Below, in pieces: positions 19,275-31,269 of a stretch of DNA of 64,000 bases (the first letter of the stretch is position 1; every line of letters begins with the position of its first letter). Position numbers and translations under genes: made by a program. Location: NCBI GenBank assembly GCA_016800925.1, contig JABCPU010000042.1, forward strand, positions 1 through 64,000. Direction: 5' to 3'. The notes below the pieces were generated by a model. It searched no databases. It had not been told where the DNA came from and saw only the letters and a list, made by a program, of their open reading frames with translations. The DNA comes from Suillus spraguei (lineage: Eukaryota; Basidiomycota; Agaricomycetes; Boletales; Suillaceae).

Positions 19275-20929
19275 TCAGTTTTCCAAGAGCAGATTTCTGA
19301 AGATAGCTCCAGCTAAGTTAATCACTAAATTGGTTTAGCGGGCCTCCCAAGAACTCACACGTTATCTACCATGAAAACTAGAAAAGTCGTAGACCGTGTT
19401 AATCGAGGACTGGCAAGAAGTCTTATCCCAGTGTAATTGTGGTGTCATTACATTCCTTACACGCTTTTATATAAGACCCTCAGTTATCAAGACATCGCCT
19501 GCGGCAGCAACCAAAGAATTCCCTTATACCGAGTATATAGCCTTTTTGCTCCACTAAGGCGGAACCATACTTCTGCCACGAACCCTTACCGGATCCTTGT
19601 GCCAATGCCCTCATGTCCCGTCCAAATCCGTCTAGATCCATTGGTGCGTAGTTACTTCGCTTCCGCCATTACTAAATTGATGGCAGGGTTTACCTTGCGT
19701 CTCAAGGGGGCCACTACACGCTGTGCGCCTCTTAGTTAATACCCTGTTTATTTTCTTTCTCACTACTGGACTCACCTAATAATCTTGTATGCACTCGAAT
19801 ATGTTAAAAAGACTCAACATACATACCATTACTGTTACTTCCCGTTACACCCCTTCACTTGGACTTAGTATCAGAATGCTCGCTAGTCTCAATCTATTTG
19901 CCTTTGAACTTTTCTCCGTTTGAATCTTGCTCATTGATTTAACTGCTGGTAACTTTACTGCTCGAAGTACCATGCAACTTTCAACTTCACTACTTGTAAC
20001 CAGACCGTGGCCAGTGATCTCGCTGGGTCACTACCTCTCTCATCAACTTTCTTGCTCATATGGAGCTGCCGCTACCACTACCGCAATGCGGGTAGTAGTA
20101 CTATATTCATTTCGCAGAAGTGACTTTTGTTCTTGCTCTCGCTAGCTAACCGCTACAGCAATCCTTACTGTGCGAGTACCACTGACATTGTGCTAGTACT
20201 GCCGATATACCATTACTGCCGCTAACCTTGGAAGTCAGAACCTTTGTTGCCTTATTAATACTTGCTTGATTCCTTTGCACTAACTTAGAAGGAATTGCTT
20301 CTATCGCAGTCCTCTTGAGTTGAACATCTCACTCGCACCTTCAGTAGGATTATTGTTGCGCTTATACTTAGGCCAGCGGTAGTTTCTTCGTTTCATTGTG
20401 CTTACTGATCCGCTGTGCATTAACTAATAGACTTCTGTTATACATCATACATAGCCCTCGGTCCCAGACTCGCTGATTATCCGTGCTAGTTACTTCCAGT
20501 ATATAAACCACTTGTAAATCTCTGTAGAACCTTAGTTCGAATATCATCTTAGATTCTGCTCATTCTGTTCCTCCGGACTTGAGTTACTTCCAACTCTAGT
20601 TATCTTCTGAGACTTAGGATTGATTCCTACAGTCTACATTTCTGACTCTACCTTTGGGTAAACTACCTCTGTTAGTTTCTAGTTAAGGAACTCATTCTGA
20701 AACTAGTCTTAATCCTCGTTCCATCTCCTCATTCCGGATAACCTTTGGATGTGTCATATCCGAAACCTTTGGACATTCGGATCTGCTATGCTACCACTTC
20801 TGGATCTCCGGACATATATCCTCCCTCTAAAATAAGGGGCATTACTCGGCAAAGGGGTACAGTGCATGAACTGAGGCCAAAGCCCTTCAGATCTCTTACC
20901 CTTTGAGTACAGTCTTAACAGCTGCAAAG

Positions 20930-21432
20930 AAAACTCGATCTGTGCATATCACTGGTATTCGGAGCCACATCACTAGCAGCCGTGCTGCTAGTGGCCACAT
21001 TGCCAATACCCATGTTACAAGCAGTGGAAACTCACTGATGACTAGTGACACATGAGGTTCCAAGCTCAGCCCTGCCACTGCTGTGGTGGGGATGCAAGGG
21101 TCTATCAATCGTATTGGCGACATCTTGGAGAAAGCAGTCGCTCATGCCCAAGGTGCTACTCCCCCCCTGCTCCTGCTCCTGATCCAAGTCCATCTCCAGT
21201 CCCCTCTGGAACCAAGAAGTTATTGTCCCTTGAGCATGCCATGCACTTTATGCAAATGGAGGATGCCAGTTTGCCAGCAGATGACTTGGGTATCTTGATG
21301 AAGGTCTTCTCTACTCCTGGCAATGACCAGGTGATAGAGATCTATGCTATGAGTGTACATACTGAAGCTCATCGTTCTTTTATCAAGACCCTTGTGGCTA
21401 CTCACAATGTGGCATTGCAGTTGCAGTTGTGA
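20930..21432 (+). pseudogene. Harbinger Myb-like accessory gene, 3' part
   Basis: Pieces include a SxxRAASGHIANTHV serine-rich stretch, then GMQGSINRIGDILEKAVAHA. After a frame change come proline-rich residues, then KLLSLEHAMHFMQMEDASLPADDLGILMKVF and EAHRSFIKTLVATHN, ending in TGA at 21430-21432. This order, with a GMQGSI helix and a C-terminal 'EDxxLP...L' helical part, fits the end of fungal Harbinger Myb-like partners. It is the probable continuation of the gene at 16851, separated by the insertion. The frame change shows decay. Confidence 0.5.
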
Positions 21433-21680
21433 GGTGATTGCTTGAGTGTACCTGTTGCTTTCATCTTTGTACTATTATGCTGTTCACTTGTACTATCACA
21501 CTGTTTGCTCGTAGTTGTTGTAATTGTAGTTCATAGTGCCACTACATCCCGCCTGAAGTCATGTAGCCATGCATGTGTTTGATTTCAACCATCTATACAT
21601 CGAAGTTTGTGTCTATATCCTATATGTACCCTTGTCCTCTGCCTCATCAAACCCCAGTAAGTCCTCCATATCTAGATCCT
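21433..21680. other. Flank between the Myb-like gene and E3
   Basis: It is probably the 3' untranslated region of the accessory gene. No open frame of note. Confidence 0.4.
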
Positions 21681-21998
21681 CATATTGGCTTATTTAAGCA
21701 CATTGTATTATGCTTGTATACTTCACTTTAATCTTACTGGGTTTTACCTGGAATATTCTTCGCTTAGGTCTCCAACCTAAGTTGTCTGAATTGTCTCTAA
21801 GCCTAAGCACTCCTTAGCCTTAGTCTCTATTCTACAGATCATCTTAGAGTCGCGACTCTTCGATCGAACCCTTGATCCTACTCGGAACACTTCCTTGTAG
21901 TAGTCCTCGTTCTTCTTTGAATGTAGTCGAACCTCCCAGCAGTCTGACTGTGTCTTATCTTATCACTGTCGCTGGTGATGCCATCCCAGTTCATAACA
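21681..21998 (+). repeat. 5' LTR of E3, truncated
   Basis: It begins at CATATTGGCTTATTTAAGC instead of TGTTAC, so most of U3 is missing. TATTTAA (21691) and ACTTTAATCTT (21725-21735) are kept. The end is ATAACA, followed by the primer-binding AAGATTAAAGT (22000-22010). Confidence 0.88.
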
Positions 21999-22135
21999 AA
22001 AGATTAAAGTCTACATCGATCGTCGACTATCCAGTCTTCGAACCTCTCCCTCTGAACCCTGATAAAGCCCTAACAGACAGCAAGACCGCGCGTGTAGGCA
22101 CCAAGAAAGCATAACTCACCAGACCATTCATCATC

Positions 22136-22700
22136 ATGACTACTACAGCCACCACTGGGAAATATTTTGAATATAAAATCGTTTTCCCAACCACTTTTGA
22201 CAGAGATCGTGACAACTCCCTGGAATTCATTCTATCATGCAACTCATACTTTGACATCAATGAAAAGTTCTATACCACTGACAAGCAGAAGATCATGTTC
22301 ATTACGTCCTTTCCAATTCTTCCAAGATGGCCTTAACTTAGGCATCTTGACCAAACTATTCGCACCAGGCGACGTTCCAGATGTATTCCGCAATGTTGTA
22401 TCACAATGCATCTCCATCGACAACTCCCACCAACGCCTTCTGGCATTACGAGCATGTCATGCTCTACAGAAGAAGAACTATGGAAATGCGCATTGCACAT
22501 CCAGTTGCGATTCAAATGTGATGGTTGTAGATCAAATCTCCGATACGGAAAGATCTGAATGCATGAGAAAAGGTCAATGCTTCGGATGCAGAAAGACAGG
22601 ACACCGTATTTGTAACTGTCCTGATAAGAAGAAGAAGACTCTGCTCCGTCAAACAGAAGTCAAAGAAGTTCAAAATGAAGAAGATGAAACCATGAGATGA
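22136..22700 (+). pseudogene. gag: Gag of E3 with internal deletion, knuckle retained
   Basis: The first frame (22136-22336) matches E2 gag up to IMFITSF, then jumps to FQDGLNLGILTKLF, losing about 90 residues and shifting frame. The second frame (22167-22700) keeps the zinc knuckle CFGCRKTGHRICNC (C-x2-C-x4-H-x4-C) and a lysine-rich end. This shows what the E2 copy has lost. Confidence 0.82.
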
Positions 22701-22738
22701 ATTGTAGAGGATTTTAAACTTGGAGAAACAAAGACTCG

Positions 22739-24082
22739 ATGTATGTTTCTCCCAATAAATTACTAAGACTTGTATGTGCTGTAGGTGAAAGAAAAGAACT
22801 TTGTATTCCTATCACCCTTCATTCGCGTACTCGCTTAAAATCCGTCGACACTACTGCTGTTATCGACTCTGGCGCAGCAGGAACGTTCATCTCTGAGGAG
22901 TTTGTGAAACTCCATCAAATCACATGATGAAAACTCAAAACACCATTTCAAGTTACCACCGCAGATGAAACTCTCATCAAAGGAGGGCCACTCACGCATT
23001 ATTGCCTTCTAGTGGTGAAGATTGATGAATGAACCATGTATGGAAAGTTCAATATCACTAAATTTGGACGAAGAGATCAAATTCTTCTGGGAATCCCGTG
23101 GTTACGCGCCATGAACCCAAGTATAGATTGGGCTGCTGAAACACTTGCCCTCCCACGAACGACAAAGTCTGATGAAATTGAACAACATGTGGATACAGAT
23201 CGGAAGAAGAACGGGCTACCTTTTGCTTTCCTTTGCCACACCAAGAAATGGCAAAATTTGAAACTTCCGAAACTTGTAGTCACTCCTACCATTGACATCC
23301 CTGATGAATTCATGATTGACGAAACTTCTCCATGAGTAAAAATACCACAGCATCCCCCATCACCTATTCCTCGTGTAGAAAAATGAAAGAACGAGTCAGA
23401 ACCAGAATCTCAACCACTGCCATCAAAGCCTGTCGAACAACGACCAATCAAGGAACAACAACAAGGAAAGCAGAAAACCGAAGAAGATCTTGGAGGATGA
23501 GCCCATAACATTCCAAAGTTAACCAAATACTTTGTACCACCCAAATCGTTAATTCCTTCCACTTCTATTGAAGGAATTCCTGATCAAGATGAACCCATGA
23601 CGTCTACCATGCCCGCCGAAGAAGATGAGCAATTCAATACTATGCATGATGTATGGAGTGCCCCTGAGGTACAAGAAGTATCATCCTATGAACTCAGAGA
23701 AGGAGAATTCCTGGTCAAATATGACATCAACGGAAGTTACATGAGAATTATTGATGAAGTATCCATGGATACACCCCTTACTTGTGATGGAACTTTCCAA
23801 CTTGAACAACTCCCAAATTACCCCACCATCTCCCTTCCTCCGCCGAAATATAGCAACAAGGCACAAAAATTCGCAACTGACAAAAAAGAGAAGAAAAAGA
23901 AATTGTTTGAAGAACTCGTGCCATCCTACTTCCATGACTTCACTGATGTCTTTGCTAAAGACAGACTTAACAAACTTCCCTGGAACGACCCGGTATTGAC
24001 CACCGCATCGATACCAAACCTGGTTTCATTCCCCGAACATCTAAGGTTTACCCGCTGTCAGAAAAGGAATGAACTTTGGTAA
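22739..24082 (+). pseudogene. Protease and linker of E3
   Basis: The motif VIDSGAAGTFI lies near 22859-22891. Two tandem TGAs follow at 22925-22930, where E2 has CGA TGA and E4 CAA CAA. The shared TGA is at 23030-23032, followed by ACC ATG. From 23036 the protease end (QILLGIPWLRAMNP) and a degraded linker continue to about 24082 with stops near 23334 and 23386. Confidence 0.8.
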
Positions 24083-24084
24083 AA

Positions 24085-24558
24085 GCATTCATTGATGAAA
24101 ATGTTGCTAAGGGGTTTATTTCTTGATCAAAATCACCCCAAGCCAGTGGGTTCTTCTTCATTGGAAAGATGAGCGGAGAACTCTGTCCTTGCCAGGACTA
24201 TTGTTACATTAATGATTGGACGGTCAAAAATGCTTATCCACTTCCTTTACCAGTATCTCTTGTGGCATGGCTTCACAATCCACAATTCTTCACGAAAATG
24301 GATATACAGTCAGGATACAACAACATCCGCATCCATCCCGAAGATCAATGGAAAGCTGTGTTCACAATGGAATTCAGTCTCTACGAACCAAATGTCATGT
24401 TCTTTGGGTTATGTAATTCACCAGCCATGTTTCAAGCATACATGAATCGCACCTTCCAGCAAGAGATTAACGAAGGATGGATGGTTATCTATATGGACAA
24501 TATCCTCATTTCTCGACAACTATGGAGGAACATCACGAATGTACCAGATGAGTACTGA
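24085..24558 (+). pseudogene. Reverse transcriptase of E3, active site altered
   Basis: Motifs run from [20 protein letters not shown] through MDIQSGYNNIRI and [15 protein letters not shown] to VIYMDNILIS. The catalytic YMDD is YMDN here, so the second aspartate is lost. A stop at 24124 and an altered tail (SRQLWRNITN) show further decay. Confidence 0.85.
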
Positions 24559-25330
24559 TGAAGATATGGAACGAACATCTTTTCCTGAAACCAGAAAAGT
24601 GCACCTTTGACGCTGATGAAGTGGAATACCTTGGAATGATCATTCGGCCCGGACAAATTGCTATGGATACTGCCAAGACAAAAGGAATTGCTGAATGGCC
24701 TGTTCCAAAAAGTGTAAGAGATGTTCGGTTGTTCTTAGGATTCTGCAACTTTTACCGCACATTTATCTCCCATTACTCCAATATCGCACGACCCCTCATC
24801 AATCTAACAAAAAAGGATACTTCTTTCTTTTGGACGACTCAATGTCAGGATACCTTCCAAAATCTCAAAGAACACTTTATAAAACAACTGGTACTTCGCA
24901 ATCCAGATCCATCCCGGCAATTTGCGGTTGCAACTGATGCCTCTCTTGTAGCAACTGGAGGTGTCCTGTTGCAAACCGATGAAAATGGCATTTATCACCC
25001 ATGCGCTTACCTATCTCAGTCGCTAAATCCAGCGGAATGCAACTATCAGATTTTTGATCGGGAATTACTTGCAGTTATCCATGCCTTAAACAAATGGTGT
25101 TACTATCTTGAAGGGAGTGCCCACACTGTCATCGTCTTCACTGACCATAAAAACCTTCTGTACTTCCGTACTGCGCAGAAGCTAACTCGATGACAAGCTT
25201 GCTGGCAATTGACATTGTCACTCTTTGACATTGAACTGCATCATGTTGCAGGCACTAAACTAGCTGCTCCAGATGCTCTCTCACGTCGCCCAGATCATGA
25301 CAATGGTTCTCATGATAATGAAGATGCTGT
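24558..25330 (+). pseudogene. RT thumb and RNase H of E3
   Basis: The thumb reads [20 protein letters not shown]. RNase H follows with AVATDASLVATGGVLL, FDRELLAVIHALNKW and VFTDHKNLLYF. The frame is open for 211 residues (24558-25193), better kept than in E2, and stops at TGA 25191-25193. The remainder (TLSLFDIELHHVAGTKLAAPDALSRRP) resumes from 25209. Confidence 0.88.
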
Positions 25331-26797
25331 GCTTCTTCCTGATTCCCTGTTCATCCAACTCATCGATAATGATCTACTTGATGTATTGGCTACTTCTGAT
25401 CCTTTGGACGACCCTGTATTCAAAATGGTGTCGGATGCACTAGATGGTGTCTGTCTTCCTCCAATGAAGTCAGCATTGTCCGATTGGAAGATCGAACATG
25501 ATGTGCTCTATTTCAAGAACCGTGCTTACATTCCTCCCACCCATTGTGCCGCTCTCCTTGCTCGCTATCATGATCATATCAGTGCTGGTCATCCTGGCTG
25601 TTTCAAAACTGAAGAACTCATTAAATGAGAAGCCTGGTGGCCTTCTATGGGTGCCTACATCTGTAAATATGTCGAGGGTTGTGCCCTTTGTCAGCAAATG
25701 AAATCTGATACTCATCTGGTCCAACCTCCACTTGTCCCCATTCCTTCCTCTGCTACCTGCCCTTTCTCACAAATCTCCGTTGATATGATCACTAACCTCC
25801 CCGTTTCAGGGGGCTTTGATAGTATCATGGTCATGGTGGACCATGGCCTTATGAAGGGGGTAATTATTATCCCTTGCCTTAAAACGGTAACCTAACCTCT
25901 AAAGGCATAGCAAAGTTAATTTTGAAACATGTCTATCGACGGTTTGGTCTCCATGACAAAGTCATATCAGATTGAGGACCGCAGTTTCTATCAAGATTCT
26001 CAAAAGAACTTGCACGACTCCTTGACTATACCATCGCCCCATCTACCACCTATCATCCTCAGACCGACGGACAAACTGAACGATTAAACCAAGAATTAGA
26101 AACCTATTTGCGTATCTACTGCCGCAACAACCCTGAAGAATGGATAGAACACCTCCCTATCGCTGAATTTGTTCACAATCATCGAAAACACAATGCCCAA
26201 AACGCCTCACCATTCTTTCTCATGATGGGATACGAACCCCGTGCCATTCCCCATCTAATCCCTGATTCTACCATACCTGCAGCAGAAGATCGAGTTCGAT
26301 CCCTGCAGAAGATCCAAGAAGAATCCATCGCATGCCATAACATTGCTATGCAAACAAGGAACAATCCCGAGGAGATAAGTACCAACCATGGAAGATCAGA
26401 GATAAGGTCTGGCTATCTGCTGCTAATCTTAGACTCAAACTCCCATCACAAAAGCTTGCACCAAAGTGATATGGACCTTTCTCGATCACCAATGTCTTAT
26501 CACCTATCACATTTACACTCAAACTCCCTCCACAGTGGAAGATTCACCCCACTTTCCACACTTCTGTGTTATTGTCCAATAGCGAAAATGATGTACATGG
26601 CCCGAACTTCCTTGAACCACCACCTGATATCATTGAAAAAGAAGAAGAATACGAAGTAGAAGCAATTCTTTCCCATAAATGAACTGGCAATCGCGACGCT
26701 ATCTTGTCTCCTGGAAGATTCATTGGGAGATCATGAGTGGATCCCAAAAAAGAACTTAGCAAATTCCGCACGAATCCTGAATGCTTATAAGAAATGA
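25331..26797 (+). pseudogene. Integrase and degraded chromodomain of E3
   Basis: The HHCC region ([25 protein letters not shown]), catalytic core ([21 protein letters not shown] and YHPQTDGQTERLNQEL) and C-terminal part are recognisable. TGA codons at 25626, 25973 and 26467 stand where E2 has CGG or CGA. A 1-2 base frame change occurs near 25893. The chromodomain (about 26640-26797) is badly damaged, with EEEYEVEAILSHK followed by a stop and frameshift. Confidence 0.83.
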
Positions 26798-26837
26798 CAC
26801 ACCCTTTGAATTGAATAAGCCCCACAAACTATTTGAT

Positions 26838-28279
26838 ATGACTTGCTCCGCAAACACCTCTTTCCCTACTGCTTACATCCACCCCATCACTGAAGAAACT
26901 TACACCACTGCCGATCAATATGACGACCTCATCAGAAACATTGATGGAAACTCCTTTGTCAAAGCCGCCTCCTCTGTCCCGGACATGCAACCGAGATTGA
27001 AAAGATCCTTACCAGCAAGGATGCGTTCATCACCATCCTCCTTACCAATATCATCTGCACAGCCACCCTCATCGAAACTCTATGACATGACATTCAAGAT
27101 GATACTATCCATCAACAAATCCTACACTGCCAGAAACACATTCACACTTACGGGCTGCTTCTCCTTCCCCATTCTTTTAAGGCTGATGTTGAAACGGATA
27201 TTCACATCATGGCTGAGTGTCGAGCAGGCATGGCTAGACCTCCCTCTCCGCAAAGAGATCCATTCCCAATTCCTGCTCCTTCCACCCATGATTTGGGCAC
27301 TCATTCTAATATCATTGCCCTTACTGGCCTACTCACTGCTGTTCAGGAAGCCAATAACACAGCCGACACCATTATCAGAGGAATTGAAGAAGCAACAGTT
27401 GACTCTAGAGAAGCGAGAGGATTGGTAGCTTGTTTAATGGACGCCATCCATCACTATGAAACACAACCCACGCCATCCCCAGTCAACGCTACCACCACAC
27501 TTGATGATGACACAGAACCTCCTCATCTATTTACCAAATGCTCCGTCACACATGAGAAAGCGGTCATAACTGGAGAACTACATAACGAGCTTGCTGAGAT
27601 TATTGTGCTCGGCCATCAGTTAAAAGAACTTCATATTCATCCACTATGGTCGTCCCTCATACCTTCGACTCTGCAATTCCCGTCCTTGTAGAAGCCTTAG
27701 GGCCTACAACTTCCTCAGACCCAGACAAGTTGCTAGCTGCAGCTGTCGTTACACCAGCGCCCTCAATTTATACTGTTGACGACAACCAAATTGAGGACAT
27801 CTGTTCTAGCAATGAACGAGCCCTTAGACGTATTACCCACAAACATGGAGAGAAACATGTATGCTCTACAAGCCCCCATCGCCGTACTGTGCCCCAACTC
27901 CACTTTGTAAAGTGAACTCTAACCCTGATGAGAACATGAAATGCTGCATCTGCGGACTACTTGGGCATCGTCAGAAGAATTGTGCCGAGTATCAGTGTGG
28001 GGTTTGTCGGTATTGGTCTCCGACCCACTTATCTATCTACTGTCCCCAATGAGTCGGAACTCCACCCTTCATGTTAACTTGGAAGGATAACGGATTCTAC
28101 GATGCACTTCATTCTTGGGAATGGCAGCTTGATGATGAACAAACTCAAGCAATGGCTAGAAGAGACTCTAAACAAGTGCTGGTGCCAAAGAGGCCGCATA
28201 TATGATGAGTGGTTCAGTTCTTGATGAAGATTACGAGTTTAGTGATGATCCAATCTACTATGAGAACACTCCAGAATAA
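26838..28279 (+). pseudogene. Third ORF of E3
   Basis: The ATG at 26838 opens MTCSANTSFPTAYIHPITEE, homologous to the start in E2, and the frame ends in TAA at 28277-28279. Both zinc knuckles are present (CCICGLLGHRQKNC and CGVCRYWSPTHLSIYC, 27938-28051). The region between 27060 and 27900 differs strongly from E2, and several frame changes occur. Two subfamilies of this ORF seem to exist, matching the two LTR subfamilies. Confidence 0.7.
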
Positions 28280-28315
28280 GTAAAGTCGGTGACTTTACAT
28301 GTAAAACAGGGGTAA

Positions 28316-28787
28316 TGTTACAATCGTACATGCCCCTATTCATTTTCCTTTCGTCTTTACCTTGTATATTACATAACATGATCCCGACTCATATGCTCAA
28401 CGTATCTGTACTATAGTCGCCTTCCTTCTTTGGATATGCACTTACATTCTCACATCTCTCTTGGTCCGTGTGCACATATTGGCTTATTTAAGCACATTGT
28501 ATTATGCTTGTATACTTCACTTTAATCTTACTGGGTTTTACCTGGAATATCCTTCACTTAGGTCTCCAACCTAAGTCATCTGAATTGTCTCTAAGCCTAA
28601 GCACTCCTTAGCCTTAGTCTCTATTCTACGGATCATCTTAGAGTCGTGACTCTTCGATCGAACCCTTGATCCTACTCAGAACACTTCCTTGTAGTAGTCC
28701 TCGTTCTCTTTTGAACGTAAGTTGAACCTCCCAGCAGACTGGCTGTGTTTTATCACTGTCGCTGGTGATGCCACCCAGTTCATAACA
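28316..28787 (+). repeat. 3' LTR of E3 (472 bp)
   Basis: It starts TGTTAC after the polypurine tract AAAACAGGGGTA and ends ATAACA. It is a complete second-subfamily LTR. Confidence 0.92.
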
Positions 28788-29195
28788 AGTGAGATAAGAG
28801 ATGGTGAGAGGTGATAGTGGCGAGGGATGAATTGACATAGTTAGGACACAAACAGGACTATACTTTTGAGAGAGATTAGCAGACGAGACGCTCTAAGGAC
28901 TTTCTAAGGTGCTTTTTGAGTGGGGAATCTAGCATAGAATTCGCTGCATCAGATTCACCTTCAATACGAGAGTGTACATGTGCGGTATATATATAAAAGT
29001 GGTAAGGGTCAAATAAGGCACTTGAAGGGGTAGATAAGAGCAGAAAATAAAGAGGGTACAAATATTGAATGAGTGGTGATATGAATGACGGGATTTGCAT
29101 AGCATGTAGCATGTGGTCGGTCTTGAATGTTCCTAGTTTGAAGCATGGCCTGTGTGTAGAGCATGTGTGGTCCTTACACCCTTCAATGTTATCCA
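28788..29195. other. 3' flank of the Harbinger transposase
   Basis: It holds degraded sequence and no credible gene. The frame at 28876-29259 (minus) overlaps the transposase end in another frame and is a shadow. Confidence 0.4.
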
Positions 29196-30140
29196 TTAGT
29201 GCTGGTCCAATGGCTCGTTGGCATCTGGTAGCAGGCCTTCCTGTGGGTCGTGGAGACAAATAAGATTATGAATGGTACATAGAGCTGCTGGTATCTGAGC
29301 CTGGATATGTACACTATATTTTGGTGCCAGAATGAGTATACAAAAGTGATGTTTCAAGACACCAAAGATGCACACAATTACATTGTGTGCCATAGCGTGA
29401 TGAAAGTTAAATAATTCTTCTTTATTACATGGCCTGGAATTGTGAGATTGATGGTGGTTGCAAACATCAGAATGAAATACTGACCTGACACTCGCACGTC
29501 CCCACTTGGCAAGATGATAGCACACACTACAATATGGGATGAGCAGTCCACGAGATAGCAGATAGCCAGCATCAGCCAGAAAATATTTATCTTGAGGGAT
29601 ATGCAGATCCCTTGCACAGGCCACCTGGTAAACATGCGCATCAGCAGCAGATCCCTCCCAGCTGGTCAGAGTATAAGTAAAGTTCATGTCAAAGTCACAT
29701 GCAAATCAACAATTTTGAGATACAAGACCCTTGTGATCACGGTAGGCAGCACATTCAAAGGTAGGAGGTGTAGTGTGGATGTGGCTGCCATCAAGAGCCC
29801 CAATAGCATTCTTAAAAAAAGGCCAGAACTTGGGGTTGTAGCAGATTTTTGAAGAGACTGATTCATCTGGCAAGTACACATAGTTTGAATAGAATGGAGG
29901 GCATGAAAAAACTGTGAGCATCCTGTGAAAGTAACTAGAGGATATGAGTAGCCATAAGCCACGAGTCCAGGAAGGACTGCTGGTAGAAATTCCCTGATGC
30001 ACGCTACTACTATAGGAGAGTATGTACATGAAGTTACATTTGAGCTCCGCCTGCTGGAAGGAGGAGGATGCCGAACGAACACACAGCCGCAACATCAAAT
30101 GTTGCAAATATTTGTCAACTCGTGAGTTTCCGAACAGACT
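29196..30140 (-). pseudogene. PIF/Harbinger DDE transposase, decayed
   Basis: Reading leftward: RVDKYLQHLMLRLCVRSASSSF (30140-30060), then PPFYSNYVYLPDES and FFKNAIGALDGSHIHT with the first catalytic Asp. Next come SWEGSAADAHVY and DKYFLADAGYLLSRGLLIPY with the second Asp, then NKEELFNFHHAMAHNVIVCIFGVLK. In this last motif the family has E at the third catalytic position (NVIERxFG), and here it is V. A TGA breaks the frame between SQNC and FACDFDMNFTYTL near 29707. The transposase would cut and move the element with its Myb-like partner, which lies convergent at 16851-21432. The E3 insertion lies between them. Confidence 0.85.
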
Positions 30141-30169
30141 CTAATTAAAAATCAAATTGAATCAGTGAT

Positions 30170-30480
30170 GAGAATCAAATTATGAACTGTAACGTGGCCT
30201 GTGGGCGAATATTTTACGTGTCTGACAAAACTCTTCTCCCAAGGACTTGTGGCTCCCAGTCGGGGACGGTCGCAGTTCGGACATTGCAACCGCTCTCCTC
30301 AGCGCTCAGCAATGCTTGCTACACTAGCCTGGCAATGCATTCGTGATAAGTGGCATCTCTGTGGAAATGAATGTGAGGTAAGCCAATGAATGTTTGAACC
30401 ATTAGTAACCAGGCGAATTCTATTGAAATTCCTGCCGCCCATCAGGATCAAAAGAAAACAGTCTCTTACCTAGTGTTCCG
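30170..30480 (+). repeat. Protease-upstream repeat cassette, copy a
   Basis: This block (TTTTACGTGTCTGACAAAAC, TCCCAGTCGGG, CTCAGCAATGCTTGCTACAC, GAATGTTTGAA) recurs before the second protease gene (40011-40260), as an orphan (42905-43140) and inverted beside the third (55990-56180). It was duplicated with the genes. No ORF in it is credible. Confidence 0.75.
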
Positions 30481-31188
30481 TGGATAAATATTTAGTTATC
30501 CACTCACCTAGTTATCTACGTGAATGACTAGGTGAATGCATCTGTGCGCAAGAGAAGGTTTTGACGGAGACAGACTTGCGACGTGGAATAGATTTATGTA
30601 TGATATGTCATTACAGTTACTAGAAATGCTCATATTGCATAATGCATAAAAAATTTTCAAGATATGCACAGTTATTCGTTCATAGAAACGAACCTGGTCC
30701 ATCCATTGCTGTTAATGTATATTTTTTTGCGCCCAAGAATGATTTTTTAGTGATTTGTTCTGGTTCTATTTATTTATGCATTATGAGCGTTTCTACTGTA
30801 CTTAGTATTGGTCCTCGATTTCTCTGGATATCCACGGTGGATAACTCCAAAGAAGGTTATCCAAGGAACACTACTATTATCACACTTTATCGAGAGGTCG
30901 AATCCTTGCACTCATAATGATGATGTGACTCTGATAACCTAGGCGATGTATTTATTTTGGGTGGTATTCTATGGGAATGAACGTGAGTCAAGTCGATGAA
31001 TGTTTGAATCGTTGGCAGTAACTACTAACTAGGTGAATTGTATTGAGATTCCTACCACTTTCCAGGATCAAAATTAAACCGTCTCTTACCACACTTTATC
31101 GAGGGGTCAATTCCTTGCACTCATGTTGTGACTCGGATCGGAACTACTTCATCACTGTTTTTTGGAGGGGGACGTTTCAATATAGTAC
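30481..31188. other. Intergenic region with an internal direct repeat
   Basis: 30960-31130 repeats the distal part of the upstream cassette (GAACGTGAGTC, GAATGTTTGAATCGTTGGCAG, TCAATTCCTTGCACTCATG). No gene is seen. Confidence 0.6.
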
Positions 31189-31234
31189 GTGCCACGGTCA
31201 TCGCGTTCGCTGGCACATAACTTGAAGTATATAA
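31189..31234 (+). promoter_or_regulatory. Promoter of protease copy 1
   Basis: The inverted repeat GTGCCA (31189-31194) / TGGCAC (31211-31216) has a 16-bp spacer. It is followed 11 bp later by TATATAA (31228-31234), 36-42 bp before the ATG. The arrangement is conserved upstream of copies 2 and 3. Confidence 0.55.
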
Positions 31235-31269
31235 GGGGGTACTGAGTATGATATTACCTCCAACAAGCC

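Larger units (their letters stand above)
18000..20880. other. Non-coding insertion splitting the Myb-like gene
   Basis: About 2.9 kb without credible genes separates the two halves of the Harbinger accessory gene. The left edge (around 18020-18060, AACCCCCATTTTTGACAAGC) resembles the inner segment of the 965-bp arms. It includes a TGATGTCA cluster, strong hairpins, a 50-bp tandem array and a long LTR-like stretch (19430-20840) with ACCGCTACC-type repeats. I could not define element ends. Frames at 19437-19739 and 19927-20145 show no protein signature. Confidence 0.45.
21681..28787 (+). mobile_element. Chromovirus copy E3, 5' LTR truncated
   Basis: It has the same gene order as E2, with a 5' LTR missing its first about 150 bp and a complete 472-bp 3' LTR. 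LTRs of E3 and E5 form a second subfamily, with 472 bp, a TCGCGACTC or TCGTGACTC block and a shared short deletion. Gag carries an internal deletion, and pol has many stops and frameshifts. E3 separates the Harbinger accessory gene from its transposase. Confidence 0.9.

Noticed and set aside
30642..30917. ORF as a small membrane protein
   Set aside because: It lies in AT-rich, partly repeated intergenic sequence and shows no conserved feature.
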